Shown piece by piece: positions 17,370-26,152 of a stretch of DNA of 64,000 nt. The notes below the pieces were generated by a model. The model had not been told where the DNA came from. It worked only from the letters and a program-made list of their open reading frames with translations, and made no database searches. The translations under genes and the position numbers were made by a program. Origin of the DNA: Streptomyces sp. NBC_01116 (GTDB taxonomy: Bacteria; Actinomycetota; Actinomycetes; Streptomycetales; Streptomycetaceae); assembly GCF_041435495.1 (NCBI RefSeq), contig NZ_CP108644.1, forward strand, positions 930,001 through 994,000, in the 5' to 3' direction. Numbering within the stretch: position 1 is the stretch's first letter; each line of letters begins with the position of its first letter.

Positions 17370-18424
17370 AGCTCCCTCACCCGGCTTCCGCGCACCAGCA
17401 GGATCAGTACGGGCGCGCCGATGAGCGGCATCATGACGCCGACCTGAAGTTCGGACGGGATCACGATCAGCCGGCCCAGGACGTCGGCGAGCAGCACGAT
17501 CGCCGGGGCGAGGACGGCGGAGTAGGCGAGGATCCAGCGCCAGTCGGGTCCGGTGAGCCAGCGCACGGCGTGCGGCACCATGAGGCCGACGAACATCAGC
17601 GGGCCCGCCGCGGCCGTCGCCGAACCGCACAGCAGCGCCACCGCGACCACCACACCGCACCGGGTCGCGCCGACCCGCAGCCCGACGGCCCGCCCCGCGT
17701 CGTCGCCGAGCGCGATCGCGTTGAGCGGGCGCGCGCAGAAGGCGGCGGCCAGCAGTCCGGCCAGGACGAAGGGCGCGACGTCGGCGGCGGTGCCCGTCGG
17801 GCGGTCGGTGATGGTGCCCGCTCCCCAGAACCTCATACGGTCGAAGGTCTCCGTGTCGATCAGGGCGAGGGTCTGGGAGATGCCGAGCAGGACCGCCGTG
17901 AAGGCGACCCCGACGAGGGTGAGGCGCAGCGGTGTGGGCCCGCCCCGGCCGCCGCTCGCGGCGAGGTAGACCACCGCCGAGCCGACGACGGCGCCGCCGA
18001 AGGCGAAGGGCAGGTACTGGTCGATGCGTGTGACGCCGAAGACGGCCACGGCCAGGGTGACGGCGAAGCTCGCGCCGGCGTTGACGCCGAGGACACCGGG
18101 GTCGGCGAGCGGATTGCGGGTGAGCGCCTGGATGAGCGCCCCCGCCACGCCCAGGGACGCGCCGACGACGACGCCGAGAAGCGTGCGGTCCACGCGGGCG
18201 CCGCTGATCGTGGCGTGCGAGGCGGAGCCGTCCGGAGCGGTCAGCGCCTGCCACACCACGTCGAGGGGAAGCAGTGCCGAGCCGATCGCGACGCTGAGGA
18301 CCACCGCCACGAGGAGCGTGCCGACGGCGACGACCAGGCCGAGGAGCCGGCGGGTCCTGCGACGCGACGACCTCGACGGTGTGGCCGGTGGTGGCGCGGT
18401 CGTCGGCGCGAGCGCCTGTGCCAT
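17366..18424 (-). CDS. Ferric-siderophore ABC permease (FecCD family, FepD-like)
   Basis: A 352-residue FecCD permease, partner of the preceding entry. It shows IQALTRNPLADPGVLGVNAG and GPLMFVGLMVPHAVRWLTG, the equivalent motifs. The start is ATG 18424 with GGGAG 7 bases upstream; about 30 residues of charged cytoplasmic N-terminus precede the first span. The AraC-type regulator gene lies 91 bases upstream on the same strand, so the three minus-strand genes may be one unit. Confidence 0.94.
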   Translation of the reverse strand: MAQALAPTTAPPPATPSRSSRRRTRRLLGLVVAVGTLLVAVVLSVAIGSALLPLDVVWQALTAPDGSASHATISGARVDRTLLGVVVGASLGVAGALIQALTRNPLADPGVLGVNAGASFAVTLAVAVFGVTRIDQYLPFAFGGAVVGSAVVYLAASGGRGGPTPLRLTLVGVAFTAVLLGISQTLALIDTETFDRMRFWGAGTITDRPTGTAADVAPFVLAGLLAAAFCARPLNAIALGDDAGRAVGLRVGATRCGVVVAVALLCGSATAAAGPLMFVGLMVPHAVRWLTGPDWRWILAYSAVLAPAIVLLADVLGRLIVIPSELQVGVMMPLIGAPVLILLVRGSRVREL

Positions 18425-18515
18425 CTGTTCTCCCTGTGCAACCCGCCACCCGGACAGGCCGAAGTGCCGTGCGTGATCGACGTACATGAACTGCTGGAAC
18501 GGCCCGGCTCCCGGT

Positions 18516-19262
18516 TCAACGGCCGCCGAGCGCCCCCACCGCGTCGGTGGTGAGCGCGCTCACGGGCACCCCGGACTCGCGGCTCAGCGCGCGCAGCAGT
18601 CCGGCCCGGGTCGCGTATCCGGCCGCCCTGGCCGCCGCCGTCAGCTCGCCCCCGCCGCGGAGGTGTTCGACGGCGGCGTTCATCCTGGCCCGGTTGCGCC
18701 ACCGTGTGAAGGGCAGTCCGGTCTCGTCGAGGAAGACGCGCTGCACCTGGCGGGGGCTCATCCGGTGCCGCTCGGCGAGCCTTTCCAGAGTCGTGGAGGG
18801 TGCGCGCAGGGCCTCGCGGGCCAGGGCGCGCACCGCGGGATGGACGGGCAGCACGACCGGGAAGTACTGCCGGGAAATGCCCTTCAGTACGCGTCCCAAC
18901 TCCTGGCGGAACGGCTCGACCTGCTCCGGCGTGGTCGGCGCCGCGCCGAGTGCGGTGGTCATGACCTCGACGATCGCGGGCACCGCCCCGAGCGGCTGAA
19001 CCCGGCATCGTGGCTGGTCAGCGGGGTCGAGGAGGGGGCCGAGTGCCATGCCGCCCGGCTCGATCCGCAGCGCGTGCGGCACACGTGGAGCGAGCCAGAG
19101 GGCCTCGTGCCGTCCGAGCCGCCACTCCTCGCCGTCGGCGGACAGGCGGGCGCTGCCGGTCACCAGGTAGATGAGGTGCGGCGCGTCGTGCCGATGCGTG
19201 TCGTGCCCCAGAAAGCGGATGGCGTTCTCGGCGACCACGGTGCCGAGGGATGTCGTCGGCAA
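18516..19262 (-). CDS. AraC-family regulator of siderophore uptake
   Basis: A 248-residue regulator with an N-terminal cupin-like sensor region (HRHDAPHLIYLVTGSARLSA) and a C-terminal double helix-turn-helix (LERLAERHRMSPRQVQRVF and AARAAGYATRAGLLRALS). It starts at TTG 19262, which has an excellent GGGAGG ribosome site 6 bases upstream. It lies between the permease and binding-protein genes and reads away from the latter. By analogy with siderophore-responsive AraC regulators it probably activates this uptake locus when the ferric siderophore is bound. Confidence 0.88.
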   Translation of the reverse strand: MPTTSLGTVVAENAIRFLGHDTHRHDAPHLIYLVTGSARLSADGEEWRLGRHEALWLAPRVPHALRIEPGGMALGPLLDPADQPRCRVQPLGAVPAIVEVMTTALGAAPTTPEQVEPFRQELGRVLKGISRQYFPVVLPVHPAVRALAREALRAPSTTLERLAERHRMSPRQVQRVFLDETGLPFTRWRNRARMNAAVEHLRGGGELTAAARAAGYATRAGLLRALSRESGVPVSALTTDAVGALGGR

Positions 19263-19336
19263 GCGTGCCTCCCGTTGTGCGACGCGTCGTGTCCGTCACC
19301 GGCGATGTCGTACGCGGATCGACGCGGCGGAACCAG

Positions 19337-19355
19337 CGAGGTTAGCCTCACCTTA
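19337..19355. promoter_or_regulatory. Iron box (DmdR/IdeR-type operator)
   Basis: The 19-base site CGAGGTTAGCCTCACCTTA matches the IdeR/DmdR consensus TTAGGTTAGSCTAACCTAA at 15 of 19 positions. It sits in the divergent promoter region between the AraC regulator (start 19262) and the binding lipoprotein (start 19400), where an iron-loaded repressor would silence both directions. Confidence 0.8.
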
Positions 19356-19361
19356 CCAACA

Positions 19362-19377
19362 GCTCGAACATTCGAGC
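19362..19377. promoter_or_regulatory. Second inverted repeat beside the iron box
   Basis: GCTCGAA-CA-TTCGAGC is a perfect 7-bp inverted repeat, 7 bases from the iron box and 23 bases upstream of the binding-protein start. It could be a second operator or a hairpin in the 5' leader. Confidence 0.45.
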
Positions 19378-19399
19378 GTACCCAGCCACATGAGGTCCC

Positions 19400-20386
19400 A
19401 TGTTTGCTCCTGCCCGCCTTCTCACCGTCGCGGTCGTCGCCGCGCTGGCCCTCACCGGTTGCTCGGCCGCCGACCCGTCGGGCGACGGGGACAAGGCCTC
19501 CGCCGCGAAGACCCGAACCGTCACGACCGACTACGGCAAGGTGAAGGTGCCGGCCGAGCCCAAGAAGGTGGTCGTGCTGAACCACGCCCTCGCCGGGTAC
19601 CTCTACGACCTCGACGTGCCGGTGCGGGCCACGATCCCCGAGGACGCCGAGAGCAAGGGCGCGTTCTCCCCGAACTGGGCGAAGGAGGCGAAGGAGGACG
19701 GCACGACGTTCCTGCCGTGGAGCGTCGACGGCTTCGACCTGGAGGCGATCCTCGCCCTGGAGCCCGACCTCATCGTCGGCGGCGGCATCGGCTTCCCGCT
19801 GTTCCAGGCGGAGAAGGTGTACGACGACCTCACCGACATCGCTCCCACCGTGCTCGTGGGCAAGAAGCTCGGCGACTGGCGGAGCCAGTTCTCCTTCCTC
19901 GCGGGTGACGTGTTCGGCAAGTCCGACGTCTACGACAAGCACCTGGCCGCCTACGACCGGCGGATCGGCGAGGTGAAGAAGGCGATCAAGCCGCCCGCCG
20001 GCCCCGTGTCCTTCCTCACCTTCACCGGCGACGGCACCGCCTTCGGCCTGGTGGAGAGCGTGGGCCTGCCCACGGAGCTGAAGAAGGTCGGCATCGAGCC
20101 GGCTCCGCTCTTCGCCGACGGCGGTTTCAGGGTGTACGGGCAGGGCGGTGACATGTTCGAGCTGTCGACCGAGAAGGTGGGCCAGACGATCACCCAGCCG
20201 TCCGTGTTCGTGATGGGCTTCAACGCCGACACGACCGACGTCGCCACCCTCAAGAAGAACCCCGTCTACGGTGCGCTGCCCGCCTTCAAGGCGAACCGGG
20301 CCTATGACCTGCCGCACTGGGTGCTGCGCGGCGACTACGACGAGTCGATGGCCCTCCTGGACCTCATCGAGAAGCAGTTCTCCTGA
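19400..20386 (+). CDS. Ferric-siderophore-binding lipoprotein
   Basis: A 328-residue class III periplasmic-binding-like protein (FepB/FhuD/FecB type). A lipoprotein signal ends in the lipobox ALTGC. Typical features are the N-terminal PKKVVVLNHALAGYLYDLDV strand-helix, PDLIVGGGIGFPLFQAEKVY, and a long backbone helix near residues 165-200. The start ATG is preceded by GAGG. Its stop overlaps the start of the next gene by one base (TGATG). It captures the ferric siderophore outside the membrane for the two FecCD permeases. Confidence 0.94.
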   Translation: MFAPARLLTVAVVAALALTGCSAADPSGDGDKASAAKTRTVTTDYGKVKVPAEPKKVVVLNHALAGYLYDLDVPVRATIPEDAESKGAFSPNWAKEAKEDGTTFLPWSVDGFDLEAILALEPDLIVGGGIGFPLFQAEKVYDDLTDIAPTVLVGKKLGDWRSQFSFLAGDVFGKSDVYDKHLAAYDRRIGEVKKAIKPPAGPVSFLTFTGDGTAFGLVESVGLPTELKKVGIEPAPLFADGGFRVYGQGGDMFELSTEKVGQTITQPSVFVMGFNADTTDVATLKKNPVYGALPAFKANRAYDLPHWVLRGDYDESMALLDLIEKQFS

Positions 20387-22155
20387 TGGCCGCCCAGCGT
20401 GCGTACACGACGCACCCCCTCGTCCTGCGCCGGGTCACCGTCCGCCGCGTCCACGAGGTGACCCCCAGGATGCGCCGGGTGGTCCTCGGCGGCGAGGACC
20501 TCGCCGCGTTCACCCGCGACGGGATCGCCCACCCGGCCTTCGCCGCACCCGGGTTCGACGACCACATCAAGCTGATCCTGGCCGCGGACGGGGACGTCCG
20601 GGCGGCGCTCCCCGCCCAGTTGCCGCACGGCATCGAGTGGACGCCGGCCGAACACCGGCTGACCCGCGACTACACGCCCCGGCGGGTGGACCACCGGGCG
20701 GGAGAGCTCCACCTCGACTTCGTGGTGCACGGCGAAGGGCCCGCGGAGACCTGGTCCGCGTCGGCCCGGGAGGGCGACGAGTTGTGGTTCGTCGGGCCCA
20801 AGTCGTCGCTCCGGCTGCCGGAACGGCTGGACTGGATCCTCCTCGTCGGGGACGAGACGGCCCTGCCCGCGATCGGCCGCTTCCTCGACGAGCGTCCGCT
20901 CGACGCCCCGGCGCACGTCCTGGTCACCGTCCCGGACGAGGCGGCACGCCAGGAGCTGGCACTGCGCGACGGCGACACGATCACCTGGGTGGTCGCGGAA
21001 CCGGGCGACCCGGCGGCGCTGGACGCCGCCGTCCGCGCCCTGCCGGCGCCGGCGGGCGAGGGATTCGCCTGGGCGGCCGCGGAGAGCCGGGCGCTGCTTC
21101 CGGTACGCCGGTATCTCCAGCGGGAGCGGAAGCTCCCCAAGGACCGCGTGAACGTCACGGGTTACTGGCACTGCGAGGAGGCCGCCGCCCCGGAGGCACA
21201 GGGCCCGGCGGACGCCGTCGCGCAGGGCCCCGCCGAGATCCCCTCGCCGCTGCCGTGGCTGGTGGCACGGGCCGCGTTGCAGCTCGGCCTCGTCGACGCG
21301 GTGGCCGACACGCCGGGGCTCTCCGCCGACGCGCTCGCGACGCGCCTCGGTGTGTCCGGGCCGGGGATCGGCGTACTGCTTCCGCTGCTCGCCGCGTACG
21401 ACGTGGTCGTCGACGCGGACGGCGGGGCCGGGCTGCGCCTGGGCCGGGCGGGCGAGGAACTCCTGGAGGACCACGAGCGCGAGGAGTACGCCGGCCACGA
21501 GGCCGAGCTGCTGCTCGCCCTCACGCACCTGGCACCCGCCCTCCGGGACGGCGTGTCCCCCTGGCGGCTCGCCTCGGGCGCCACCCTGCACGACACGGTG
21601 ACCCGCGACGCGGACCGCTACGGCGAACTGGTTCAGGAGTGCGAGCAGTTGGTCTTCCTGCTGGCCGGCCTGACGGCCGACTCCCTCTGGGAGGGCGTCG
21701 GAACCTGCCTCCTGACGGGGCCGGGCAGCGCCTCGGTGGTCGCCGCTCTCGACGACGCCGGGCGGCGGCCCCGGCTGCGGATCGCGGAGGAGGCCGCCCC
21801 GGCCGAGGTGCTGCGCGGCCAGGTCACGGCGCCGGACCGCGTCGAGTGGACGGCCGGCCCCGCCGATGTCGCCGTCGCCGCGAAGGCACTCGGCCACCGC
21901 ACCGACGAGGAGGGGGTCGAACTGCTCACGCGGCTGGCCGGATGGACCGGGACGGCCGTCCTCGTCGAGGCCTCCCGCCCCGACGGCCTGAGCCCGCACG
22001 CGGCCGAGGCGGCGCTGCACGCGTACACCGCGACCGGCAGCACGCTGCGCGACTCCGCCGCGATCGCCGCCCTCGCGGAGCGGTCGGGCTGGAGCGTCGA
22101 CCGGACGATCGCGCTCGGCTGGGGCACGGAGGCCACGGTCCTGCGCCGGGTGTGA
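20386..22155 (+). CDS. Siderophore-interacting flavoprotein fused to methyltransferase-like domain
   Basis: A 589-residue two-domain protein. Residues 1-265 form a siderophore-interacting (SIP/ViuB) domain: FAD-binding motif RDYTPR at 94-99, and a C-terminal NAD(P)-like region ending VNVTGYWHCEE; SIPs reduce Fe(III)-siderophores in the cytoplasm to release iron. Residues of about 285-589 resemble an O-methyltransferase of the acetylserotonin type: a dimerisation helix bundle (ARAALQLGLVDAVADTPGLS) and a Rossmann-like part. The SAM-binding glycine motif appears degenerate (CLLTGPGSASVVAALDDA), so methylation is doubtful. It is coupled to the binding protein by a TGATG overlap. Ordinary SIPs are about 270 residues long. 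Confidence 0.85.
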   Translation: MAAQRAYTTHPLVLRRVTVRRVHEVTPRMRRVVLGGEDLAAFTRDGIAHPAFAAPGFDDHIKLILAADGDVRAALPAQLPHGIEWTPAEHRLTRDYTPRRVDHRAGELHLDFVVHGEGPAETWSASAREGDELWFVGPKSSLRLPERLDWILLVGDETALPAIGRFLDERPLDAPAHVLVTVPDEAARQELALRDGDTITWVVAEPGDPAALDAAVRALPAPAGEGFAWAAAESRALLPVRRYLQRERKLPKDRVNVTGYWHCEEAAAPEAQGPADAVAQGPAEIPSPLPWLVARAALQLGLVDAVADTPGLSADALATRLGVSGPGIGVLLPLLAAYDVVVDADGGAGLRLGRAGEELLEDHEREEYAGHEAELLLALTHLAPALRDGVSPWRLASGATLHDTVTRDADRYGELVQECEQLVFLLAGLTADSLWEGVGTCLLTGPGSASVVAALDDAGRRPRLRIAEEAAPAEVLRGQVTAPDRVEWTAGPADVAVAAKALGHRTDEEGVELLTRLAGWTGTAVLVEASRPDGLSPHAAEAALHAYTATGSTLRDSAAIAALAERSGWSVDRTIALGWGTEATVLRRV

Positions 22156-22183
22156 CGCCCGCCCCCACCGGGGAGGGCGGGCG
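22156..22183. terminator. Bidirectional hairpin between convergent genes
   Basis: Perfect 9-bp stem CGCCCGCCC / GGGCGGGCG with a 10-base loop, starting immediately after the stop of the siderophore-interacting protein gene and 16 bases from the stop of the convergent kinase gene. Confidence 0.65.
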
Positions 22184-22198
22184 GTGAGGCCGCCGGGG

Positions 22199-24469
22199 TC
22201 AGCCCGACCTCGGCGGCCTCTGCGCGTCGAAGGCGAAGAGGGTGTTGTCGGCCGCGGCCACGAACACCGCGCGCCCCGCGACGGCCACACGGGGGCTGGC
22301 GTCCTGCTCGCCCGTGAGCGCGTCGATCCGGGGGTCGGTCGCCCACAGCGGTTCGCCGTCCTTCGGCGAGAGCGCGACGACCCGGCCGGTGGCCGAGCTG
22401 AAGAACAGCGCCCCGGCTCCCGCCACGGGGCCCGACGCGCCCTCCACGCCCGTCTGACGTGACCACTTCTTGCGCCCGGTCGCGGAGTCGAAAGCCGTCA
22501 CGAGACCGGCCTGCCCGCTCACGTGGACGGTGCCGTCCGCCATGCCGGGCGTGCCCGCGTACACCTTGTCGAACCGTGCGTACGTGACCTTGCGCGAGGC
22601 CGGGTCGAACCGCGCCACACCGTCGTACCCGGCCGACGCCGGTCCCTCGTAGTGCTTCGCGAGGAGGACGAGCCCGCCGCGGTCCCCGCCCATCGGCACG
22701 ACGGGGCCGTCGACCGTGACGGGCCTGCCCAGTGCCCCGGAGGGGAGGGCGAGCGTCCGCAGGGTGGGACGGCGCACCTGGAGGTCGTCCACCTCCACGT
22801 CGGTCGCGCACATCGCGAGGAGCCGCGGTCGGAGCGGGACGGGGGCGCACTGCGTGCCGGCGGGGAACGGTGTCGTCCAGAGGACGTCACCGCTGTGGGC
22901 GTCCCGGGCCTCGAAGCGGGAGTTGGAGGCGTCGACCGTCACCACGGCGGAGCCGGCCACGACGGCGTCCATGGTCCGGCCCGTGACGGCCGTCGACTGG
23001 GCGCCGGACGGTGCGGACCACAGCTCCCGGCCGCTGTCGGCGTCGAGGGCCACCACCTCGCTGCGAGGGCCCTCGGGGTCGTCCTGGGCGGCGAAGCGGT
23101 AGCCGAGGACCGTGTCGTCGGTGGCGCCCACCAGGTGCATGCCCTGGGCGGGGACGCCGGGGCTCTTCGCGGTCCACACCCGGGACCCGTCGTGAGCCCT
23201 CAGACGGGCCGCGACGACGCCTCCGCCCCCGCAGAACAGCGCGTCGCCCCGCACGACGCAACGCAGTTCGTCGGGGATGTCCTCGCGACCGCCCAGCACC
23301 GTCCCGCGCCACGGCTCGAAGCCGGCCGGAAGCACGCCCGCCGGCACCGCGGTGCTCTGCCCCGCGCCGCCGGGGCGCTTGCCGTCACCGCTCCCGTCGG
23401 AGCCGCCCGTCGTCAGCGCGGCGACTCCGCCGCCGATCGCCGCCACCGCGACCGCCGCCGCGAGCACGGGCCGCCATCGGCGGCGCAGGCGGCCGCCGAC
23501 CGGTGCGCCGGTGCTTCCCGTGCCGGTGTCCGTCGGGGCGGTGCGCGCCGGGGTGTCCGTCGAGGCGGTGCGCGCCGGGGTGTCCCCCGTCGCGAGGTGG
23601 GCCTGCGTGTTCATGTCGCGGGTGCGGCCCGCGCCCGGAACGCCGGTCCTGGCCCCGCCGAGTTCGGCGGGCAGGTCCCGCAGCAGCACGAGGAGTTCGT
23701 CCGCCGAGGGGCGCCCCTCGGGCTCCTTGTCCAGGCACGGCTCGACGACCGCCCGCAGAGCCTCCGGGACGGCGTCCAACGACGGTTCCTCGTGCACCAC
23801 CTGATAGGCCGTCATATAGGGGCTGTCCGCGTCGAAGGGCCCGTGGCCGGTCGCCGCGTACACCAGGAGCGTCCCCAGGGAGAAGACGTCGGACCGCGGT
23901 CCCACACCGCGCGGCGCCTGCAACTGCTCGGGCGACATGAAGGGCGGCGTACCGATGACCCGGCCGGTCATCGTCAGCGTCTGCTGGTCCACCGCGCGCG
24001 AGATGCCGAAGTCGATGACGCGTGGGCCCTCGGGCGAGAGCACGACGTTCGAGGGCTTCAGATCGCGGTGGACGACTCCCACCCGGTGGATGTCGCGCAG
24101 CGCCTCCGCCAGCCCGATGGCGAGCCGCCTCAGCTCCGCTCCGTCCAGCGGGCCGCCCTCGGCGATGCGCTGCGTCAGCGTGGGCCCCTCGATGTAGGTC
24201 GTCGCCATCCACGGCTGCTCGGCCTCGGGGGCCGCGTCGACCACGGCGGCGGTGAACGCGCCGCTGACCCGCCGTGCGGCCGCCACCTCCTGACGGAAAC
24301 GGATGCGGAACTCGTCGTCCCCCGCGAACTGCTGATGGATCAGCTTGATCGCGACGGGCCGCCCCGAGCTCGTACGGGCCAGGAAGACCGTGCCCATGCC
24401 ACCCGAACCGAGCCGCTCCTCCAGCGGATAACCGCCGATCTCGACCGGATCACCTCCGCGCAGCGACAC
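22199..24469 (-). CDS. Membrane Ser/Thr protein kinase with extracellular PQQ-like propeller
   Basis: A 756-residue PknB-type kinase. The cytoplasmic kinase domain (about residues 10-270) has the P-loop LGSGGMGTVF, the lysine in VAIKLI, the catalytic loop VVHRDLKPSN and DFGIS. A Thr/Pro-rich linker with repeated TPARTA units leads to one membrane span (about 335-358, WRPVLAAAVAVAAIGG). Outside the cell the remaining ~390 residues are PQQ-binding-like beta-propeller repeats (SGRELWSAPSG, SGDVLWTTPF, TGRKKWSRQTG). The architecture suggests an extracellular ligand sensor. It starts at GTG 24469 and is monocistronic; targets are unknown. Confidence 0.92.
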   Translation of the reverse strand: MSLRGGDPVEIGGYPLEERLGSGGMGTVFLARTSSGRPVAIKLIHQQFAGDDEFRIRFRQEVAAARRVSGAFTAAVVDAAPEAEQPWMATTYIEGPTLTQRIAEGGPLDGAELRRLAIGLAEALRDIHRVGVVHRDLKPSNVVLSPEGPRVIDFGISRAVDQQTLTMTGRVIGTPPFMSPEQLQAPRGVGPRSDVFSLGTLLVYAATGHGPFDADSPYMTAYQVVHEEPSLDAVPEALRAVVEPCLDKEPEGRPSADELLVLLRDLPAELGGARTGVPGAGRTRDMNTQAHLATGDTPARTASTDTPARTAPTDTGTGSTGAPVGGRLRRRWRPVLAAAVAVAAIGGGVAALTTGGSDGSGDGKRPGGAGQSTAVPAGVLPAGFEPWRGTVLGGREDIPDELRCVVRGDALFCGGGGVVAARLRAHDGSRVWTAKSPGVPAQGMHLVGATDDTVLGYRFAAQDDPEGPRSEVVALDADSGRELWSAPSGAQSTAVTGRTMDAVVAGSAVVTVDASNSRFEARDAHSGDVLWTTPFPAGTQCAPVPLRPRLLAMCATDVEVDDLQVRRPTLRTLALPSGALGRPVTVDGPVVPMGGDRGGLVLLAKHYEGPASAGYDGVARFDPASRKVTYARFDKVYAGTPGMADGTVHVSGQAGLVTAFDSATGRKKWSRQTGVEGASGPVAGAGALFFSSATGRVVALSPKDGEPLWATDPRIDALTGEQDASPRVAVAGRAVFVAAADNTLFAFDAQRPPRSG

Positions 24470-24629
24470 TCTTCCCGACCTCCCGTCCCCCGTGCGTCCG
24501 TGCCACCACGGGCCCGCTCACCTGTGCTGCACCCAAACTAGCCGCAGGGCCGTGCGGCGGGGCGAAGCGGGTGCCGAACAGGGAGAGTCCGGCCACACCA
24601 CTCCCCTGGCACGTCGTCCGCTCAGGCGC

Positions 24630-25571
24630 TCACGCATCGGCTGCCGCACCGGCTCCCGCACCGGACAGGACGGCTGCCCCGGCCAGCAGTGCGGCCCGGC
24701 CGATCAGGTCGCCGCCGGTCGCCGGCACCGTGCAGGCGTGGGCCCCGGCGATCGCGCCGTACCGCGCGCAGCGTGCGAAGGATTCGCCCGTGAGCCGGCC
24801 GAAGAGGAAGCCGGAGGCGTAGGCGTCGCCCGCCCCGTTGGAGTCGACGACCGGGCCGGGCGGGGCGACGGCCGGGATGTGCACCGGCCCGTCGGCCTCG
24901 CGGCTGAGCAGGTAGGAGCCCTCCGCCCCGGCGGTGGCGACGACGGCCTCGGCCCGGCCGCGCTCCATGATCCGCCGCATGGTGGCCTCGTGGTCGGCGA
25001 GGGCGGCGGTGGAGACGAGGACGAGGTCGCTGCCGTAGGCGAACTCCTCGTGATAGGGGTTCTCGCCGTCCCAGTCGTGCAGGTCGGTGGAGACGGTGAC
25101 CCCGGCCTCGTGGAGCAGGGGAAGGGCGTGGGCGCACGGGTGGGTGATGGAGACGTGCGCGTGCGTGCTGACGGCGGCCAGCGTCCGGACCGTCTCCTCG
25201 GGAAGCCGGTCGGACGCGTGGGAGCGGCTGCCGTCGTAGAGGGAGAGCCTGCGTCCGTCCGGGCCGACGAGGTTGACCGCGCGCTTGGTGCCGCCGGGCA
25301 GCGGCACCGCGGTGAAGTCGATGGCGTGGTCCCGGTGGAAGGCCCGGACCAGCTCCCCGGAGGGATCGTCGCCGACCATGTCGAGGTGATGGGTGCGCAG
25401 CCCCAGGGAGCTGAGACCGAGGGCGACGAAGTCGCCGGTCTGGCCGGCGCGGGCCTCGATGCCGGAGCGGATCAGGTAGCTGTCGGCGTACGGAAGCGGG
25501 AGTTCGGGGACGTACACGATCGTGTCGACACCCGAGCCGCCCAGGACGAGGACGTCGTACGCGCTGCTCAT
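24630..25571 (-). CDS. PfkB-family carbohydrate/nucleoside kinase
   Basis: A 313-residue ribokinase-like enzyme. It begins YDVLVLGGSGVDTIVYVPEL and has the C-terminal PfkB signature with the catalytic aspartate, VVDSNGAGDAYASGFLFGR. SGIEARAGQTGDFVALGLSS is the sugar-binding lid region. It phosphorylates a sugar or nucleoside alcohol with ATP. I chose ATG 25571, with GGAAGGA 7 bases upstream; the open frame upstream is built from a GGAAC-rich repeat and is not supported. It stands alone, so the substrate cannot be inferred. Confidence 0.9.
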   Translation of the reverse strand: MSSAYDVLVLGGSGVDTIVYVPELPLPYADSYLIRSGIEARAGQTGDFVALGLSSLGLRTHHLDMVGDDPSGELVRAFHRDHAIDFTAVPLPGGTKRAVNLVGPDGRRLSLYDGSRSHASDRLPEETVRTLAAVSTHAHVSITHPCAHALPLLHEAGVTVSTDLHDWDGENPYHEEFAYGSDLVLVSTAALADHEATMRRIMERGRAEAVVATAGAEGSYLLSREADGPVHIPAVAPPGPVVDSNGAGDAYASGFLFGRLTGESFARCARYGAIAGAHACTVPATGGDLIGRAALLAGAAVLSGAGAGAAADA

Positions 25572-25584
25572 GGCAGTTCCTTCC

Positions 25585-25641
25585 GGGAACGGGAACGGGG
25601 ACGAGACCGGGAACGCGAACAGGAACAGGAACAGGAACGCG
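25585..25641. repeat. GGAAC-rich short repeat array
   Basis: About 57 bases made of GGGAAC, GGAACA and related hexamers, including three consecutive AGGAAC units. It lies in the 5' region of the PfkB gene. The function is unknown; it may be simple slippage-prone sequence. Confidence 0.55.
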
Positions 25642-26152
25642 GGCACCAGGACATTCCAGCCCCACTCGGAATCTTCGGGCAACTCTCCTGCGATATCCGA
25701 TAGTCCGGCGTTCACCTGAGGGCCCTCAATCTGTTCGTATACCCCGACAGGTTGTAAAGAGGTAGGAAGCGTCCCGCTTGAAGGGGTAAATCGCCGAGAC
25801 ACCCGGACATCCCAGGTCACAGGGGTGGGTCCGGCGGGTTGGCGGGATGCAGGACGAAGATGTTTTTTCGCACGATGCGCCAGCGCGCATCGCGGTAGAC
25901 AAGTACATTGCCAACATCACTGCGAGGTTGATTTCGACCTGCCAACTGCTGTTCACCGACTGGTATTTGGCGGCCGTTCACCATGTGGAGAGTTCCCGAC
26001 GAACACCGGGTCCGGGTAAGTATTCGGTCCACGATCGGGCCCGGTCGGGCCGACCGTGCTGGACGGTCGCGGTGTTCGCTGTCGTTTCCGACCTGATCCG
26101 GCTGTCCGGGGACACCCCCCACACGGCCGGCCGAGAGCATGAGGAACGTTCT
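25642..26152. other. Long intergenic region upstream of peptide-binding protein
   Basis: About 510 bases with no gene I can support, and with lower GC than the surroundings (for example around 25735-25760 and 25855-26010). On the minus strand a short stretch near 25820-25900 reads LVYRDARWRIVRKNIFVLHP, reminiscent of the end of an NTF2/SnoaL-fold protein, but the frame lacks a believable start and domain body. It may be a gene remnant. Confidence 0.35.

Noticed and set aside
16335..18449. Minus-strand open frame of 704 codons suggesting a fused permease
   Set aside because: The true start is the GTG at 17369 overlapping the previous stop; upstream it is a shadow of the second FecCD gene.
25817..26140. 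107-codon minus-strand ORF in the low-GC gap
   Set aside because: Only the last ~20 residues look protein-like; no ribosome site and mixed codon use. Treated as a possible remnant.
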